Of a stretch of DNA of 64,000 bases, positions 15,400 to 23,430 are shown piece after piece. The translations under genes were made by a program, and so were the position numbers. The stretch comes from Bacillus testis. GTDB taxonomy: Bacteria > Bacillota > Bacilli > Bacillales > DSM-1321. The notes under the pieces are model-generated. The model worked only from the letters and a program-made list of their open reading frames with translations. It had not been told where the DNA came from and ran no database searches. Each line of letters begins with the position of its first letter. Positions within the stretch are counted from its first letter, which is position 1. The stretch covers positions 1,318,230 to 1,382,229 of the forward strand of contig NZ_LN851186.1 in the NCBI RefSeq assembly GCF_001243895.1, written 5' to 3'.

Positions 15400-16962
15400 T
15401 TATCGCTTGGCTTGTACATATATGGCATCTAAGCTTTCAAGGCCATATGGAGAAAGGGATGTGACTCCGTATGTATAGGTTTTGCCGGCCTGTGCGGTGG
15501 AATCGATATAGGTTGCAACTCCACTTTGATTATAAACGACATCGAGAAGAGCGGCAGGTGATTGGATACTGCCGGCTTTATTACCCAAAAATCGATAAAT
15601 GGCATATTTTCGCGGCTGGTTTTGGCTTTGGCCGCTGATCGATAGATTGATTCCCGATTTATTGGCCGTTGCTTTTACAGTTGCCGGCTTAGGCGGACGG
15701 CTGTCGGCGGCATTGCCGAAGGCAGGTGTCAACGCTTGATGCATATACATTTGTTGTTTCACGATGCTCATATATCCTAATGCATTTTTTTGGATATTTT
15801 TCAGCGAAAAATGCATTTGTCCTTTTACATAAGCATTGCCCCGGTTCATTGATATCTGGTTAGCCAGCTCCATTTTGTTGCGCCATGCTTTATCGCTGTC
15901 GTTGTTTACTTTATAATCGGCCAGCCCGATATATAGATTCACAGGGCGGGCTTTGGCATATTGCTTGATTTCATTTGCCCACCAGCTGACAAGCGTTGAA
16001 TAGTTGGCGGCTGACAGGCTTCTGGACCAATAAATCTGCGGAGTGACGTAATCGATGCTGCCGTTTTTGATCCACTGGCGGGTATCAGCATATAGATCGT
16101 CATAATTGTTTACGCCTGCTTTTGTATCGCTTCCCGTTTTGTCGAGTGATTTATTGCGCCAAACGCCAAACGGCGATATGCCGAATTGCACCCATGGTTT
16201 TACGCCTTTAATGGCCGAATACAGGTTGCCGACCAGTTGGGTGACATTATCACGCCGCCAGTCTTCTATCTTTGTATACGATTGTCCGTACTCTTTGAAA
16301 GCAGCTTGGTCAGGGAAGGACTGGTTTTTGATCTTATAAGGGTAAAAATAATCATCCATATGGACGGCATCAATATCGTAATTGGACACTAATTCCTGCA
16401 TGGCGGCAATCAAATAATCCTGCACTTCAGGTATGCCCGGATTAAGATAATATTGCTGGCCGTATTTAACGACCCATTCAGGGTGTAAGACAGCGATATT
16501 ATTCCTTGCAAGGCTGGATAGCGGCTGTCCGGGCATAGTCACCCTGTAAGGATTAACCCAGGCATGCAATTCCATGCCTCGCTTATGGGCTTCCTCCGTC
16601 ATGATCAGCAGGGGATCATAGCCGGGATTTGTTCCTTGTTTTTTTCCGGTGGCAAAAGAAGACCAGGGAGATAATTTAGATGGATAAAGGCTGTCATTGG
16701 TTGGCTTGACCTGGAATATGACTGTATTGAATCTATTTTTCTTCAGTTGGTCAAGCGTCTGGCGGGACCATGCCGTGAATTGGGGTTTTGACATGCCGGC
16801 TTTCATGTCAATATTTTGTACAGTCGCAATCCACGCAGCCCGCATTTCTGCCTTAGGCATCGGCTTGGCTGCCTGCGTTTCTGCCGGCAGAATAGAGAAC
16901 AACAAAACAAGTGATAGAGTTAAGAGAAAACCGACTCTTGTAAAATAGCTTTTTTTTCCCAT
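15400..16962 (-). CDS. Secreted glycosyl-hydrolase-like GHL10 protein (YngK-like)
   Basis: 520 residues. N-terminal signal peptide with hydrophobic core VGFLLTLSLVLLFSILPAE and an AQA-like processing site (ETQAA) near residue 32. The GHL10 domain (PF02638) spans about 40-350: AEMRAAWIATVQNID, FNTVIFQVKP, GMELHAWVNPYR, DIDAVHMDDYFYPY and GSIDYVTPQIYWS. The acidic residues after VHMDD are candidates for catalysis. A fibronectin-like C-terminal domain follows. Substrate unknown, probably cell-wall or surface glycan. I prefer the ATG at 16962, which has GGAAAGGAAAG upstream, over the one at 16980. Monocistronic. Confidence 0.9.
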   Translation of the reverse strand: MGKKSYFTRVGFLLTLSLVLLFSILPAETQAAKPMPKAEMRAAWIATVQNIDMKAGMSKPQFTAWSRQTLDQLKKNRFNTVIFQVKPTNDSLYPSKLSPWSSFATGKKQGTNPGYDPLLIMTEEAHKRGMELHAWVNPYRVTMPGQPLSSLARNNIAVLHPEWVVKYGQQYYLNPGIPEVQDYLIAAMQELVSNYDIDAVHMDDYFYPYKIKNQSFPDQAAFKEYGQSYTKIEDWRRDNVTQLVGNLYSAIKGVKPWVQFGISPFGVWRNKSLDKTGSDTKAGVNNYDDLYADTRQWIKNGSIDYVTPQIYWSRSLSAANYSTLVSWWANEIKQYAKARPVNLYIGLADYKVNNDSDKAWRNKMELANQISMNRGNAYVKGQMHFSLKNIQKNALGYMSIVKQQMYMHQALTPAFGNAADSRPPKPATVKATANKSGINLSISGQSQNQPRKYAIYRFLGNKAGSIQSPAALLDVVYNQSGVATYIDSTAQAGKTYTYGVTSLSPYGLESLDAIYVQAKR

Positions 16963-17194
16963 ACTGCTTTCCTTTCCCATTAAAATTCCGAAACTATTGC
17001 TGATTTAATCCAGTCAGCAGTATTCGTAGTTTTGGTAAAATATTTTTATATTGTCATTAAATACCAAATATATTATATGCGCGAAGTGGATTGGTGTCTA
17101 GTAAAAGAGCAGAGTTTGATAGACGCATAGGAGGGGGCGCTTGCGACAGGGGCTTATATCTTATTAAAATGAAAGAAAAAGGGGTGAGTTCTTG

Positions 17195-17695
17195 ATGGCG
17201 GAAATTCAATCTTTAGCGCCTATAGCTGGCCCGGATGCCAGGGTGCTGATCCTTGGTTCCATCCCGGGGGTTGAATCATTGCGGAAGCAGCAGTATTACG
17301 GCAATCCGCGCAACCAGTTCTGGAGAATCTTTTATACCATTTTGGATCTGCCTTTTGAGGATGACTATCCAAAGAGGCTGGATGATGCCCGTAAAAGTTG
17401 TATCGCCCTTTGGGATGTCATCGGGCAATGTTACAGAGAGGGGAGCCTGGATTCAAGCATCCGCAGAGAACAGCCGAACGACTTAGCGGCTTTCATAAAG
17501 GTCCATCCACAATTGAAACTGATCGCATTTAATGGAACTAAGGCATACGCTACCTATCAAAAATATTTCGGCAAGCATCCATTGCCCGGTGTCAGCCTGT
17601 TAAGCCTTCCCTCCACATCACCGACGCCGGGACGGTATAATAAAACGTTTGAGGAAAAGTTGAAGTGTTGGAAGGAAATCAAGGAGTATTTGTAA
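17195..17695 (+). CDS. DNA-deoxyinosine glycosylase (UDG superfamily family 6)
   Basis: 166 residues. Motifs fit hypoxanthine/deoxyinosine glycosylases: VLILGSIPG near 18-26, YYGNPRNQFWRI near 34-45 and LLSLPSTSPTPGRYN near 135-149. It should excise deaminated adenine from DNA and start base-excision repair. The length agrees with the family. ATG 17195 is chosen over the adjacent TTG at 17192; AAAAAGGGGTGAG supplies the ribosome site. Single gene with a terminator. Confidence 0.88.
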   Translation: MAEIQSLAPIAGPDARVLILGSIPGVESLRKQQYYGNPRNQFWRIFYTILDLPFEDDYPKRLDDARKSCIALWDVIGQCYREGSLDSSIRREQPNDLAAFIKVHPQLKLIAFNGTKAYATYQKYFGKHPLPGVSLLSLPSTSPTPGRYNKTFEEKLKCWKEIKEYL

Positions 17696-17712
17696 ATAGG
17701 GCAAAGAAAAAG

Positions 17713-17742
17713 AAGCAGCTGCGCAATAGCCAGCTGCTTATT
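17713..17742. terminator. Shared terminator of two convergent genes
   Basis: AAGCAGCTG, nine-base loop, CAGCTGCTT, with TATTCTT after it on the plus strand and CTTTTTCTTTG on the minus. The right arm touches the stop codon of the minus-strand gene (17738-17740). Confidence 0.75.
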
Positions 17743-17944
17743 CTTCGCTTGATGAGGTATCTTTGGTATGGTGCTTGTCTTTTTCATCCTTCACTTTTTG
17801 ATTCAATTCTTCTACAGGGATGGGATCGACATTCCGTTCACTTTCGAACTTATCGAAAAGGCTTTCTTTTTCGGTAGGATATTGTTCTGGATGATCCATA
17901 TTACTTTTACGCAGTTTTTGAGTGTTCTTGTTTTCTTTTTCCAT
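17738..17944 (-). CDS. Small hydrophilic hypothetical protein
   Basis: 68 residues, strongly charged, no membrane segment or cysteine, likely disordered (KVKDEKDKHHTKDTSSSEE tail). I do not recognise a family. Start ATG at 17944 is preceded by AAAGGAGGCGC; the frame extends to 17965 but without a better site. A sigma-B-like promoter (GTTTAA, 13 bases, AGGTAT) lies upstream, so it may be a small general-stress protein like the CsbD unit nearby. Confidence 0.7.
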   Translation of the reverse strand: MEKENKNTQKLRKSNMDHPEQYPTEKESLFDKFESERNVDPIPVEELNQKVKDEKDKHHTKDTSSSEE

Positions 17945-17975
17945 AAAAGCGCCTCCTTTTGGCATTTATTGTATT

Positions 17976-18000
17976 ATACCTTTCAAGGCGGCTTTTAAAC
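17976..18000 (-). promoter_or_regulatory. Possible sigma-B-like promoter of the 68-residue gene
   Basis: Minus strand GTTTAA (17995-18000), 13-base spacer, AGGTAT (17976-17981). The -10 also overlaps a sigma-A-like TATAAT, but no matching -35 was found for that. Confidence 0.5.
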
Positions 18001-18276
18001 TTTATTTTGATTAATAGAATTATATTTTTATACGATTTATTTCCAAGTAAATCTGCATCGTCAGTAATTCGTGTATTTTTTAAAGGGGCTGAATCGTTTT
18101 TTCACAATATTTAAATGGTTTTCGTATTTAGGGTAAATCATTTTTGTATGCTTTTTTTACGGGTCTTGTTGGGTTTGGAGATATATTGCAACTATGGGGT
18201 AATGCATCGTTTGTTTGGTGAAATAAGGAAAAGATCTTCAAAAAATTTTGTGTTCCTCTGAGAGTATTTTTAATCT
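18001..18276. other. AT-rich intergenic stretch without recognisable gene
   Basis: Lies between the divergently placed small gene and the end of the SDR gene. I see only AT-rich sequence and a GGGTAA at 18131 lacking a -35 at sigma-B spacing. Confidence 0.5.
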
Positions 18277-19035
18277 TTAACGGACGAATGTATGCCCTCC
18301 GTTTAATTCGATTGTTTGGCCTGTGATAAATTTTCCATCTTCACTTGCAAGGAACACAAGACCCGGTGCGATATCTTCCACAGGGTCGCCCAATCTGCCC
18401 ATTGGTACGGGAGCCATGATAGCAGCATATTTCTCTGGCTCTGCTTCCATGAATGCTTTGGCCGCAGGCGTCATTGCTCCAGGTGATACAACGTTTACTG
18501 TTATATTGTCTTTCCCCCACTCGCGGGCAGCGACACGAGTAATGGCGCGGATTGCCTCTTTGGCAGAGCCATAAGCCGTAAAACCTGTAAAGCCCTCAAT
18601 GCCGGTATCAGAGCAGACATTAATGACACGGCCACCATTTTCCTTCATATAGGGATAGCAAGCCTGCATGAAATACAGAGTCCCGAGCGGCCCGGTTCTC
18701 CAGGTGATTTCCATATCACTGGTGGTAACTTCTATTAAAGGCTTGGATCTCGCAAGGCCTTGGGCATTATTAACAAGAATATCCACAGTTCCAAATGCCT
18801 CCACGGTCTGTTTTACGGCTTCATTCACTTGCTCTTGGTTGCTTACGTCGGCAGCCACCGCAATTGCCCTTCCACCATTTTCTTTTATTTCTGCGGCTGT
18901 CTGCGCGGCGTTGTCCCCGTTAAGGTCTACGATTGCCACACAAGCGCCTTCTTTAGCGAACACGGTTGCGTAAGCTTTCCCCAAGCCTTGGCCGGAGCCT
19001 GTCACGATCGCTACTTTTCCCGCTAATTTCTCCAT
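18277..19035 (-). CDS. SDR family NAD(P)-dependent oxidoreductase
   Basis: 252 residues, classical short-chain dehydrogenase. Cofactor motif TGSGQGLG at 12-19, NNAQ in place of NNAG near 88-91, catalytic serine in NVCSDTG near 140, and YGSAK (YxxxK) near 154-158. An acidic residue after the second strand (IVDLNGD) suggests NAD preference. The C-terminal ITGQTIELNGGH is standard. Substrate cannot be predicted; FabG-like or hydroxyacyl/alcohol dehydrogenases are possible. ATG at 19035 follows AGGAGG. Monocistronic. Confidence 0.9.
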   Translation of the reverse strand: MEKLAGKVAIVTGSGQGLGKAYATVFAKEGACVAIVDLNGDNAAQTAAEIKENGGRAIAVAADVSNQEQVNEAVKQTVEAFGTVDILVNNAQGLARSKPLIEVTTSDMEITWRTGPLGTLYFMQACYPYMKENGGRVINVCSDTGIEGFTGFTAYGSAKEAIRAITRVAAREWGKDNITVNVVSPGAMTPAAKAFMEAEPEKYAAIMAPVPMGRLGDPVEDIAPGLVFLASEDGKFITGQTIELNGGHTFVR

Positions 19036-19492
19036 TTTAACAATCCTCCTATTTGGTTTTGTCTTGAGTACATTTCTCTTTCATTGTAATTAATCGGGTG
19101 GCTAAAAAGAAAATAAAACACTTTTATTGGTATTTTTTCCGTATGTGACAACTTTTGGGAAGGATGAAAAGGCCTTACAAAGAACAACTAGGCATTCAGA
19201 GGTTAAAAAAGGAACAACCAATAGAAAAATGCAGTGTAATCGGCGGCAAAAAAGAATGGCTGTTGGGCCGGAACGCTTTTTGCAAAAGGAATGCTTAAAA
19301 AGGAATAGTTTCAATAAGCGATACTCAGGGAAAAAAGTAAGCAAACAGATTTGTATAAAATCCAGTTCTGTTAGTAAGGATAATGACAAAGGATTTCCAA
19401 TCCGTTTGAAAATGTATCCTTCAAGCATCACGTACCAGTTTTTTTCGTGAGTTGGTTATAATTAGAATGACAAGATAAAAAAGGGGTATTTT
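19036..19492. other. 457-base gap with only weak overlapping frames
   Basis: Open frames of about 108 codons exist on both strands (19102-19431 minus, 19127-19450 plus) but neither has a ribosome site or recognisable domain. A 44-codon plus-strand frame at 19164-19298 is also open but its GGGAAGG is directly adjacent to the ATG. I call nothing here. Confidence 0.5.
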
Positions 19493-20494
19493 ATGAAAGA
19501 ATTGTTGATGTTGTTGAGAAAAGGGAATAAATCGGCATTTATCGCCGCTATAGTGAATGCCGTCATAGCCATCATTAAGGCCGTTGCTTACGTACTGACC
19601 GGCAATGTCGCGATGTTCGCTGAGACTCTGCACAGCCTGGGGGATGCAGCTAACCAATTTTTCGTATTTGTCGGATCGGCGTTGAGTAAAAAAGCACCGA
19701 CTGATCGCTTTCCGAATGGGTTCGGCCGATTGGTTAACTTGGTCCTTTTGGGTGCCGTTCTGATTGTTGGAATCATGTCATACGAGACCATTAAAGAAGG
19801 CTTCTCCCATATTTTCCATCCTACAGAAAGTACCGGTTTCCTTATTTCAGTTACCGTATTATCAGCGGGTATTCTGTTGGAAGGTTTTGTTTTGCTGAAA
19901 GCAATGAAAGAAATTGTCCATGGAGCTGGCCTGCAATCGAAAGGACTTGGAATTGTGGCAGATAGTTTCCGCCACTTTTCAAAAGCAAAACCTGCTACAA
20001 AGCTAGTCTTCCTTGAAGATTTTGTTGCGACAAGCGGGGGGGCATTAGCTCTGATTGCCATTATTATTTCTCACTACACACCTTTTCATCAAGCGGAAGG
20101 CATTGCTTCAATCCTTATCGGCCTTATGATGTTCTTTGTCGTAGGGAAAGTATTTTTGGATAATGCAGCTGGTGCCCTAGGTGAAAGTGATGAAGAAATG
20201 GAGGCCCATATCGGGAATATTATCATCAATGATCCCGATGTAGCGGATATTGAAGATTTGGCTGTCATGAAAGAAGGGGAGAGCGTCCATGTGGAAGTCG
20301 AGATTGAAATTGATCCTCATATGACGATCGCACAGGCTGATGTCATCAAAGATCGACTAGAAGCTAAGATCCTAAGCCAGCCGGGCGTATCCGATGTTAT
20401 TATCGAATTTGACCAGAACGACGGTGTCCAAAATTGGAATAATGAGAATATTGATCGGGAAAAACAAGATAAAAACACTGATTTGAAATCATAA
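19493..20494 (+). CDS. Cation diffusion facilitator family transporter
   Basis: 333 residues. First membrane helices near 15-35 and 40-60 carry the metal site HSLGD (45-49 region), the usual HxxxD pair of CDF proteins; further helices near 80-100, 115-135, 180-200 and 205-225 follow, then a cytoplasmic ferredoxin-like domain (VADIEDLAVMKEGESVHVEV, EIDPHMTIAQADVIKDRLEA). Such proteins export Zn, Mn, Fe or Co in exchange for protons. The metal cannot be decided by eye. ATG 19493 follows AAAAAAGGGG. Confidence 0.92.
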   Translation: MKELLMLLRKGNKSAFIAAIVNAVIAIIKAVAYVLTGNVAMFAETLHSLGDAANQFFVFVGSALSKKAPTDRFPNGFGRLVNLVLLGAVLIVGIMSYETIKEGFSHIFHPTESTGFLISVTVLSAGILLEGFVLLKAMKEIVHGAGLQSKGLGIVADSFRHFSKAKPATKLVFLEDFVATSGGALALIAIIISHYTPFHQAEGIASILIGLMMFFVVGKVFLDNAAGALGESDEEMEAHIGNIIINDPDVADIEDLAVMKEGESVHVEVEIEIDPHMTIAQADVIKDRLEAKILSQPGVSDVIIEFDQNDGVQNWNNENIDREKQDKNTDLKS

Positions 20495-20504
20495 ACCATC
20501 CGAA

Positions 20505-20592
20505 AAAGAGCCATTTATGAATTGGCCACAAAAAGCTAGATTTTTCAGCTCTAACTTTTTGGGCACAGTACATCATCATGGTTCTTTTTCTT
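20505..20592 (+). terminator. Possible long-stem terminator after the CDF gene
   Basis: AAGAGCCAT near 20505 can pair with ATGGTTCTTTTTC near 20579, with an inner AAAAAGCT/AGCTC region. Complex fold, moderate support. Confidence 0.4.
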
Positions 20593-20704
20593 TATGTTCC
20601 TTCATTATAGCCAGTATTTCATTTTGTTATTTCCACTGAGGGAATGGTATAATCTAAAAGTTAAACATTTATGATCAAATATTTAGAACGTTGGGGTAAT
20701 TTTT

Positions 20705-21370
20705 ATGAAGAAAAAATTTCTTTGGGTGTCAACAATTGTGTCGCTTGTGGTTTTTGTGATATTTTCAATTCTCACCAGCAAAAATGGTGATCTCGCATTC
20801 GATAAAGCTATTATGTCATGGATTGACAGAATCAGTTCACCGGGCTTGGAGAATGCAATGGATATGATAACGATTGTAGGAAAGAGCGAAGTCATCTTGT
20901 TTCTTACACTTCTCATCGCGGCTCTTTTATTCTTTATGAAGAAAGACTGGCTGAACAGCCTTTTCATTATCTTTATTACAGGAAGCGGCGTTGTCTTGAA
21001 TTATGTGCTGAAGATCCTGTTTCATAGAGAACGGCCCGATGATGAAATCAACTATATTGAAGCATTTGGCCATTCGTTTAAGATGATATCTTACAGTTTT
21101 CCGAGCGGGCACACGATGAGAATCTCTTTAATTGTGGCTTTCTTGATTTATCTTTGTATCATTTATCTCCGCCACAAATGGAGTAAAGCGCTATGGATCA
21201 CCTTACTTTCCTTTATCTTGATTGTTGTCGGTTTCAGCCGCGTAGTATTGGGGGAGCATTTCCCATCTGATGTTGTTGCTGCTATCTCCGCTTCTTTCGC
21301 ATGGTTTAGTATTTGCTTGCTAGTTCTTAGCAGCATTCATTGGAAAAGATTCAGGAAGCGCCAAGGATGA
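20705..21370 (+). CDS. PAP2 family membrane phosphatase
   Basis: 221 residues, about six membrane helices. The three-part phosphatase signature is complete: KILFHRERP (KxxxxxxRP) near 102-110, SFPSGHT near 133-139, and SRVVLGEHFPSD near 178-189 (SRxxxxxHxxxD). Such enzymes dephosphorylate phosphatidate, phosphatidylglycerophosphate or undecaprenyl pyrophosphate at the outer membrane face; undecaprenyl-PP recycling is plausible but not shown. ATG 20705 follows a weak GGGG-containing site. Confidence 0.93.
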   Translation: MKKKFLWVSTIVSLVVFVIFSILTSKNGDLAFDKAIMSWIDRISSPGLENAMDMITIVGKSEVILFLTLLIAALLFFMKKDWLNSLFIIFITGSGVVLNYVLKILFHRERPDDEINYIEAFGHSFKMISYSFPSGHTMRISLIVAFLIYLCIIYLRHKWSKALWITLLSFILIVVGFSRVVLGEHFPSDVVAAISASFAWFSICLLVLSSIHWKRFRKRQG

Positions 21371-21452
21371 GCAATCTAAATAGATTTCTGTTCGATAAAT
21401 GGGTTTGCGAACATAATGTTTGAATATTTTAATTAGTCATGTTATAATTTAA

Positions 21453-21512
21453 GGATAAACTAATAGTTTATCAGTTGCTCCGTAACGATTCGGCCAATAC
21501 TTTTATTGGCCG
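21453..21512 (+). terminator. Two hairpins after the PAP2 gene
   Basis: GATAAAC/GTTTATC (about 21453-21471) followed by CGGCCAATA/TATTGGCCG (21491-21512) and then a T/C-rich tract. The second is the more terminator-like. Confidence 0.5.
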
Positions 21513-21608
21513 ATTTCTTCATTTGTTTGCCGAACATCTAAGAAAAAAGGTTTAAAGGCAAACAAGAATGGTTAATTAGACATTATAGAAAGAAAGGAAT
21601 GAATTAGT

Positions 21609-21737
21609 ATGAAAAAACAAAATGCAATTTTAAAAGATCCAAATACAGTAATCGTTTGCCGAAATGATGAAGAATTTCGCCAGTTATTGCAATGCTTAGG
21701 AAAACGAAAAGAAAGCGAGCAGGTGACAGCAAAATAA
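21609..21737 (+). CDS. Small hypothetical protein (42 residues)
   Basis: Frame from ATG 21609 with AAGAAAGGAATG upstream; hydrophilic, with LKDPNTVIVCRNDEEFRQLL as its core, one of two cysteines inside it. No family recognised. A strong hairpin (21719-21754) overlaps its end and stop codon, then a long pyrimidine tract, as expected for a compact single-gene unit. Confidence 0.6.
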   Translation: MKKQNAILKDPNTVIVCRNDEEFRQLLQCLGKRKESEQVTAK

Positions 21738-21754
21738 TTTGCTTTCACACCTGC
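21719..21754 (+). terminator. Terminator overlapping the end of the 42-residue gene
   Basis: GCAGGTG...CAGCAAA pairs with TTTGCT...CACCTGC around an ATAA loop; followed by a C/T-rich tract rather than pure T. Confidence 0.65.
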
Positions 21755-21884
21755 CTTCCCCTTCCTTCCTTCTTCCTCAGAATATCGCCTATCAGCCAAT
21801 ACCTTCCGCCTTTATTTCAAAACAGCTATTTTAAAACGATGAATGTATGAAAAGCCAAAAACTGAATAAAACATTAAGGTACAA

Positions 21885-21912
21885 AACAACAGCTGTTCGG
21901 CTGTTGTTTTTT
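21885..21912 (+). terminator. Orphan strong terminator
   Basis: AACAACAGC, six-base loop, GCTGTTGTT, then TTTT. No gene ends just before it; a frame at 21847-22044 runs straight through it and is not believed. Could end a small RNA starting in 21756-21850. Confidence 0.6.
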
Positions 21913-22065
21913 GATGTTATCTTATTGAATGAGCAGGAAACGCCGCTTTCCATCCTTTTATGCTTTGGAGCGTGGATTGAGGTAATTGGTTCTGATATGG
22001 AATTATGTCTGTCTCTTTTTCAAAATACCATAGCCGGCGGATAAGCGGGGGAGGCATCGTGTGAT

Positions 22066-22200
22066 ATGAAAAAGGAAACGGCGGCAAGCAGCGAAGACAC
22101 TGAGCAACATAGAATCGATGTCCTTTTACAACGAAACCAACTCCGCAATGGCTTAGGTGATTATACCTGTTTAAAGGACAATTGGCGTTGGGAGTGTTGA
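22066..22200 (+). CDS. Small hypothetical protein (44 residues)
   Basis: ATG 22066 preceded by GGGGGAGG about 11 bases away. The peptide is hydrophilic in its first half (SSEDTEQHRIDVLLQRN) and ends GDYTCLKDNWRWEC, an aromatic, cysteine-containing tail that looks protein-like. I do not recognise a family. No clear promoter or terminator. Confidence 0.4.
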   Translation: MKKETAASSEDTEQHRIDVLLQRNQLRNGLGDYTCLKDNWRWEC

Positions 22201-22264
22201 ACCAAAACAAATTTTAGTCGTTTATTCGCATGTTTTTTGGGCTTTTTATAGGGATATAGTTCGT

Positions 22265-22292
22265 TGTAGAATATGTCGAATCCTGTAAAATA
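22265..22292 (+). promoter_or_regulatory. Promoter with embedded Spo0A-like box
   Basis: TTGTAG (22265-22270), 16-base spacer, TAAAAT (22287-22292). A perfect 0A-box heptamer TGTCGAA lies at 22275-22281 between them, where binding would block transcription. Inferred. Confidence 0.4.
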
Positions 22293-22348
22293 TGGAATCA
22301 GTAGTTATGAATTGAATGTAGCACTAGTCAAGGGAGGCTTAATTTTTT

Positions 22349-23284
22349 ATGAGAAATAAGGTTTTAATAGGATTTATTGCGTGTTTAATGATCTTAGGCG
22401 CACTGGTGCCAATACAACCAGCTGCAGTTGCGGCGGCAATCGGAAAGGCGACCGTCGACGCCGACTTATTAAATGTACGGGAAAAGAACAGCACTGCCTC
22501 TAAAAAAGTCGGCAGCTTGAAACGCGGACAGGTCGTGGAAGTATATGCCAACCTGACAGGAGGATGGTCGCAAATCAACTTTAATAACAAGAAAGCGTAT
22601 GTATCAACTGCTTACTTGCGTCCGGTCAAAGCAACCTCAACCCGTATAGCTACAGTCACGGTAAACGTCCTGAATGTACGGGAGAAAGCCAGTGAAACCT
22701 CTAAAAAAGTCGGGTCGCTTGCACATGGGACTTCTGTCCAAGTAACAGTGAATTTGACCAATGGATGGACAGAAATAATCTACAACAAAAAGAAGGCATT
22801 TGTCGCTAGCGCCTATCTATCCTTTGCTGCGGCTTCATCGCCTGCCACCTTTAAAAAAAATCCGGCAAAAATCTATCAATACAAAAGCATGGATGGCGTC
22901 CATACATATAAAAGCGATGGGAAAAAGTACAATAAAACATGGATCATCTGGAACGGACAAGGACCTAAATACCGCCAAACAGTCGTTGAGCAGGAAACAA
23001 AAGACGGCCTTCTTAATGGCTGGCCCAACTCTTCATATGAAACTACACTGAAGTATCCCTTAAAAGTAGGTACCACTTGGGTTGAGTCCTATGAAAACGG
23101 AACGACAGCCCAAATCCTCAGTCTGACAAAGAGCGTCAAGACCCCGGCAGGTACGTTCTTGAATGTAGTTGAAGTAAAAAACTCAGAGGGGAAGATTTCT
23201 TACTATGCGCCTAATGTCGGCTTCGTGCAGGAACTGACGAATGGCAAGGTAACGAATCAATTAATCAAAATTTCTGCTAAGTAA
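22349..23284 (+). CDS. Secreted protein with two bacterial SH3 domains
   Basis: 311 residues. Signal peptide with core VLIGFIACLMILGALVP and AVAAA cleavage area near residues 27-31. Two SH3b domains follow (about 35-95 and 100-160), each with the DLLNVREKNSTASKKVGSLK-type opening and a GGW/NGW tryptophan turn. The C-terminal ~140 residues form a separate beta-rich domain (LKYPLKVGTTWVESYENGTT), common in Bacillus extracellular proteins of unknown function. SH3b domains bind peptidoglycan peptides, so a cell-wall location is likely; no catalytic domain is evident. ATG 22349 follows AAGGGAGG. Confidence 0.88.
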   Translation: MRNKVLIGFIACLMILGALVPIQPAAVAAAIGKATVDADLLNVREKNSTASKKVGSLKRGQVVEVYANLTGGWSQINFNNKKAYVSTAYLRPVKATSTRIATVTVNVLNVREKASETSKKVGSLAHGTSVQVTVNLTNGWTEIIYNKKKAFVASAYLSFAAASSPATFKKNPAKIYQYKSMDGVHTYKSDGKKYNKTWIIWNGQGPKYRQTVVEQETKDGLLNGWPNSSYETTLKYPLKVGTTWVESYENGTTAQILSLTKSVKTPAGTFLNVVEVKNSEGKISYYAPNVGFVQELTNGKVTNQLIKISAK

Positions 23285-23285
23285 T

Positions 23286-23318
23286 AAAAACCGGAGGGGA
23301 AAATATCCTCCGGTTTTT
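23286..23318 (+). terminator. Terminator of the SH3b gene
   Basis: AAAAACCGGAGG and CCTCCGGTTTTT with a nine-base loop. Confidence 0.92.
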
Positions 23319-23353
23319 ATCATTTTAGTATAGACTATACCCATCCTCAAAAA

Positions 23354-23387
23354 AATAGATTGCCGAAATGTTTTTCGGCAGTCTATC
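23354..23387 (-). terminator. Terminator of the PepSY lipoprotein gene
   Basis: Minus strand ATAGACTGCCGAAAAA pairs with TTTCGGCAATCTAT and is followed by TTTTTTT. Confidence 0.85.
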
Positions 23388-23430
23388 TCTTCTAATTCAA
23401 ATTTTCAACAATCAAGTCTGATGCCCATTC

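Noticed and set aside
18131-18136. GGGTAA as a further sigma-B -10
   Set aside because: No GTTTAA-like -35 at 12-15 bases, and no gene follows on the plus strand.
19102-19450. Overlapping ~108-codon frames on both strands and a 44-codon plus-strand frame at 19164
   Set aside because: No usable ribosome sites, no domains; overlapping frames on both strands argue for chance.
21847-22044. 65-codon plus-strand frame
   Set aside because: Passes through the strong terminator at 21885-21912 and lacks a ribosome site.
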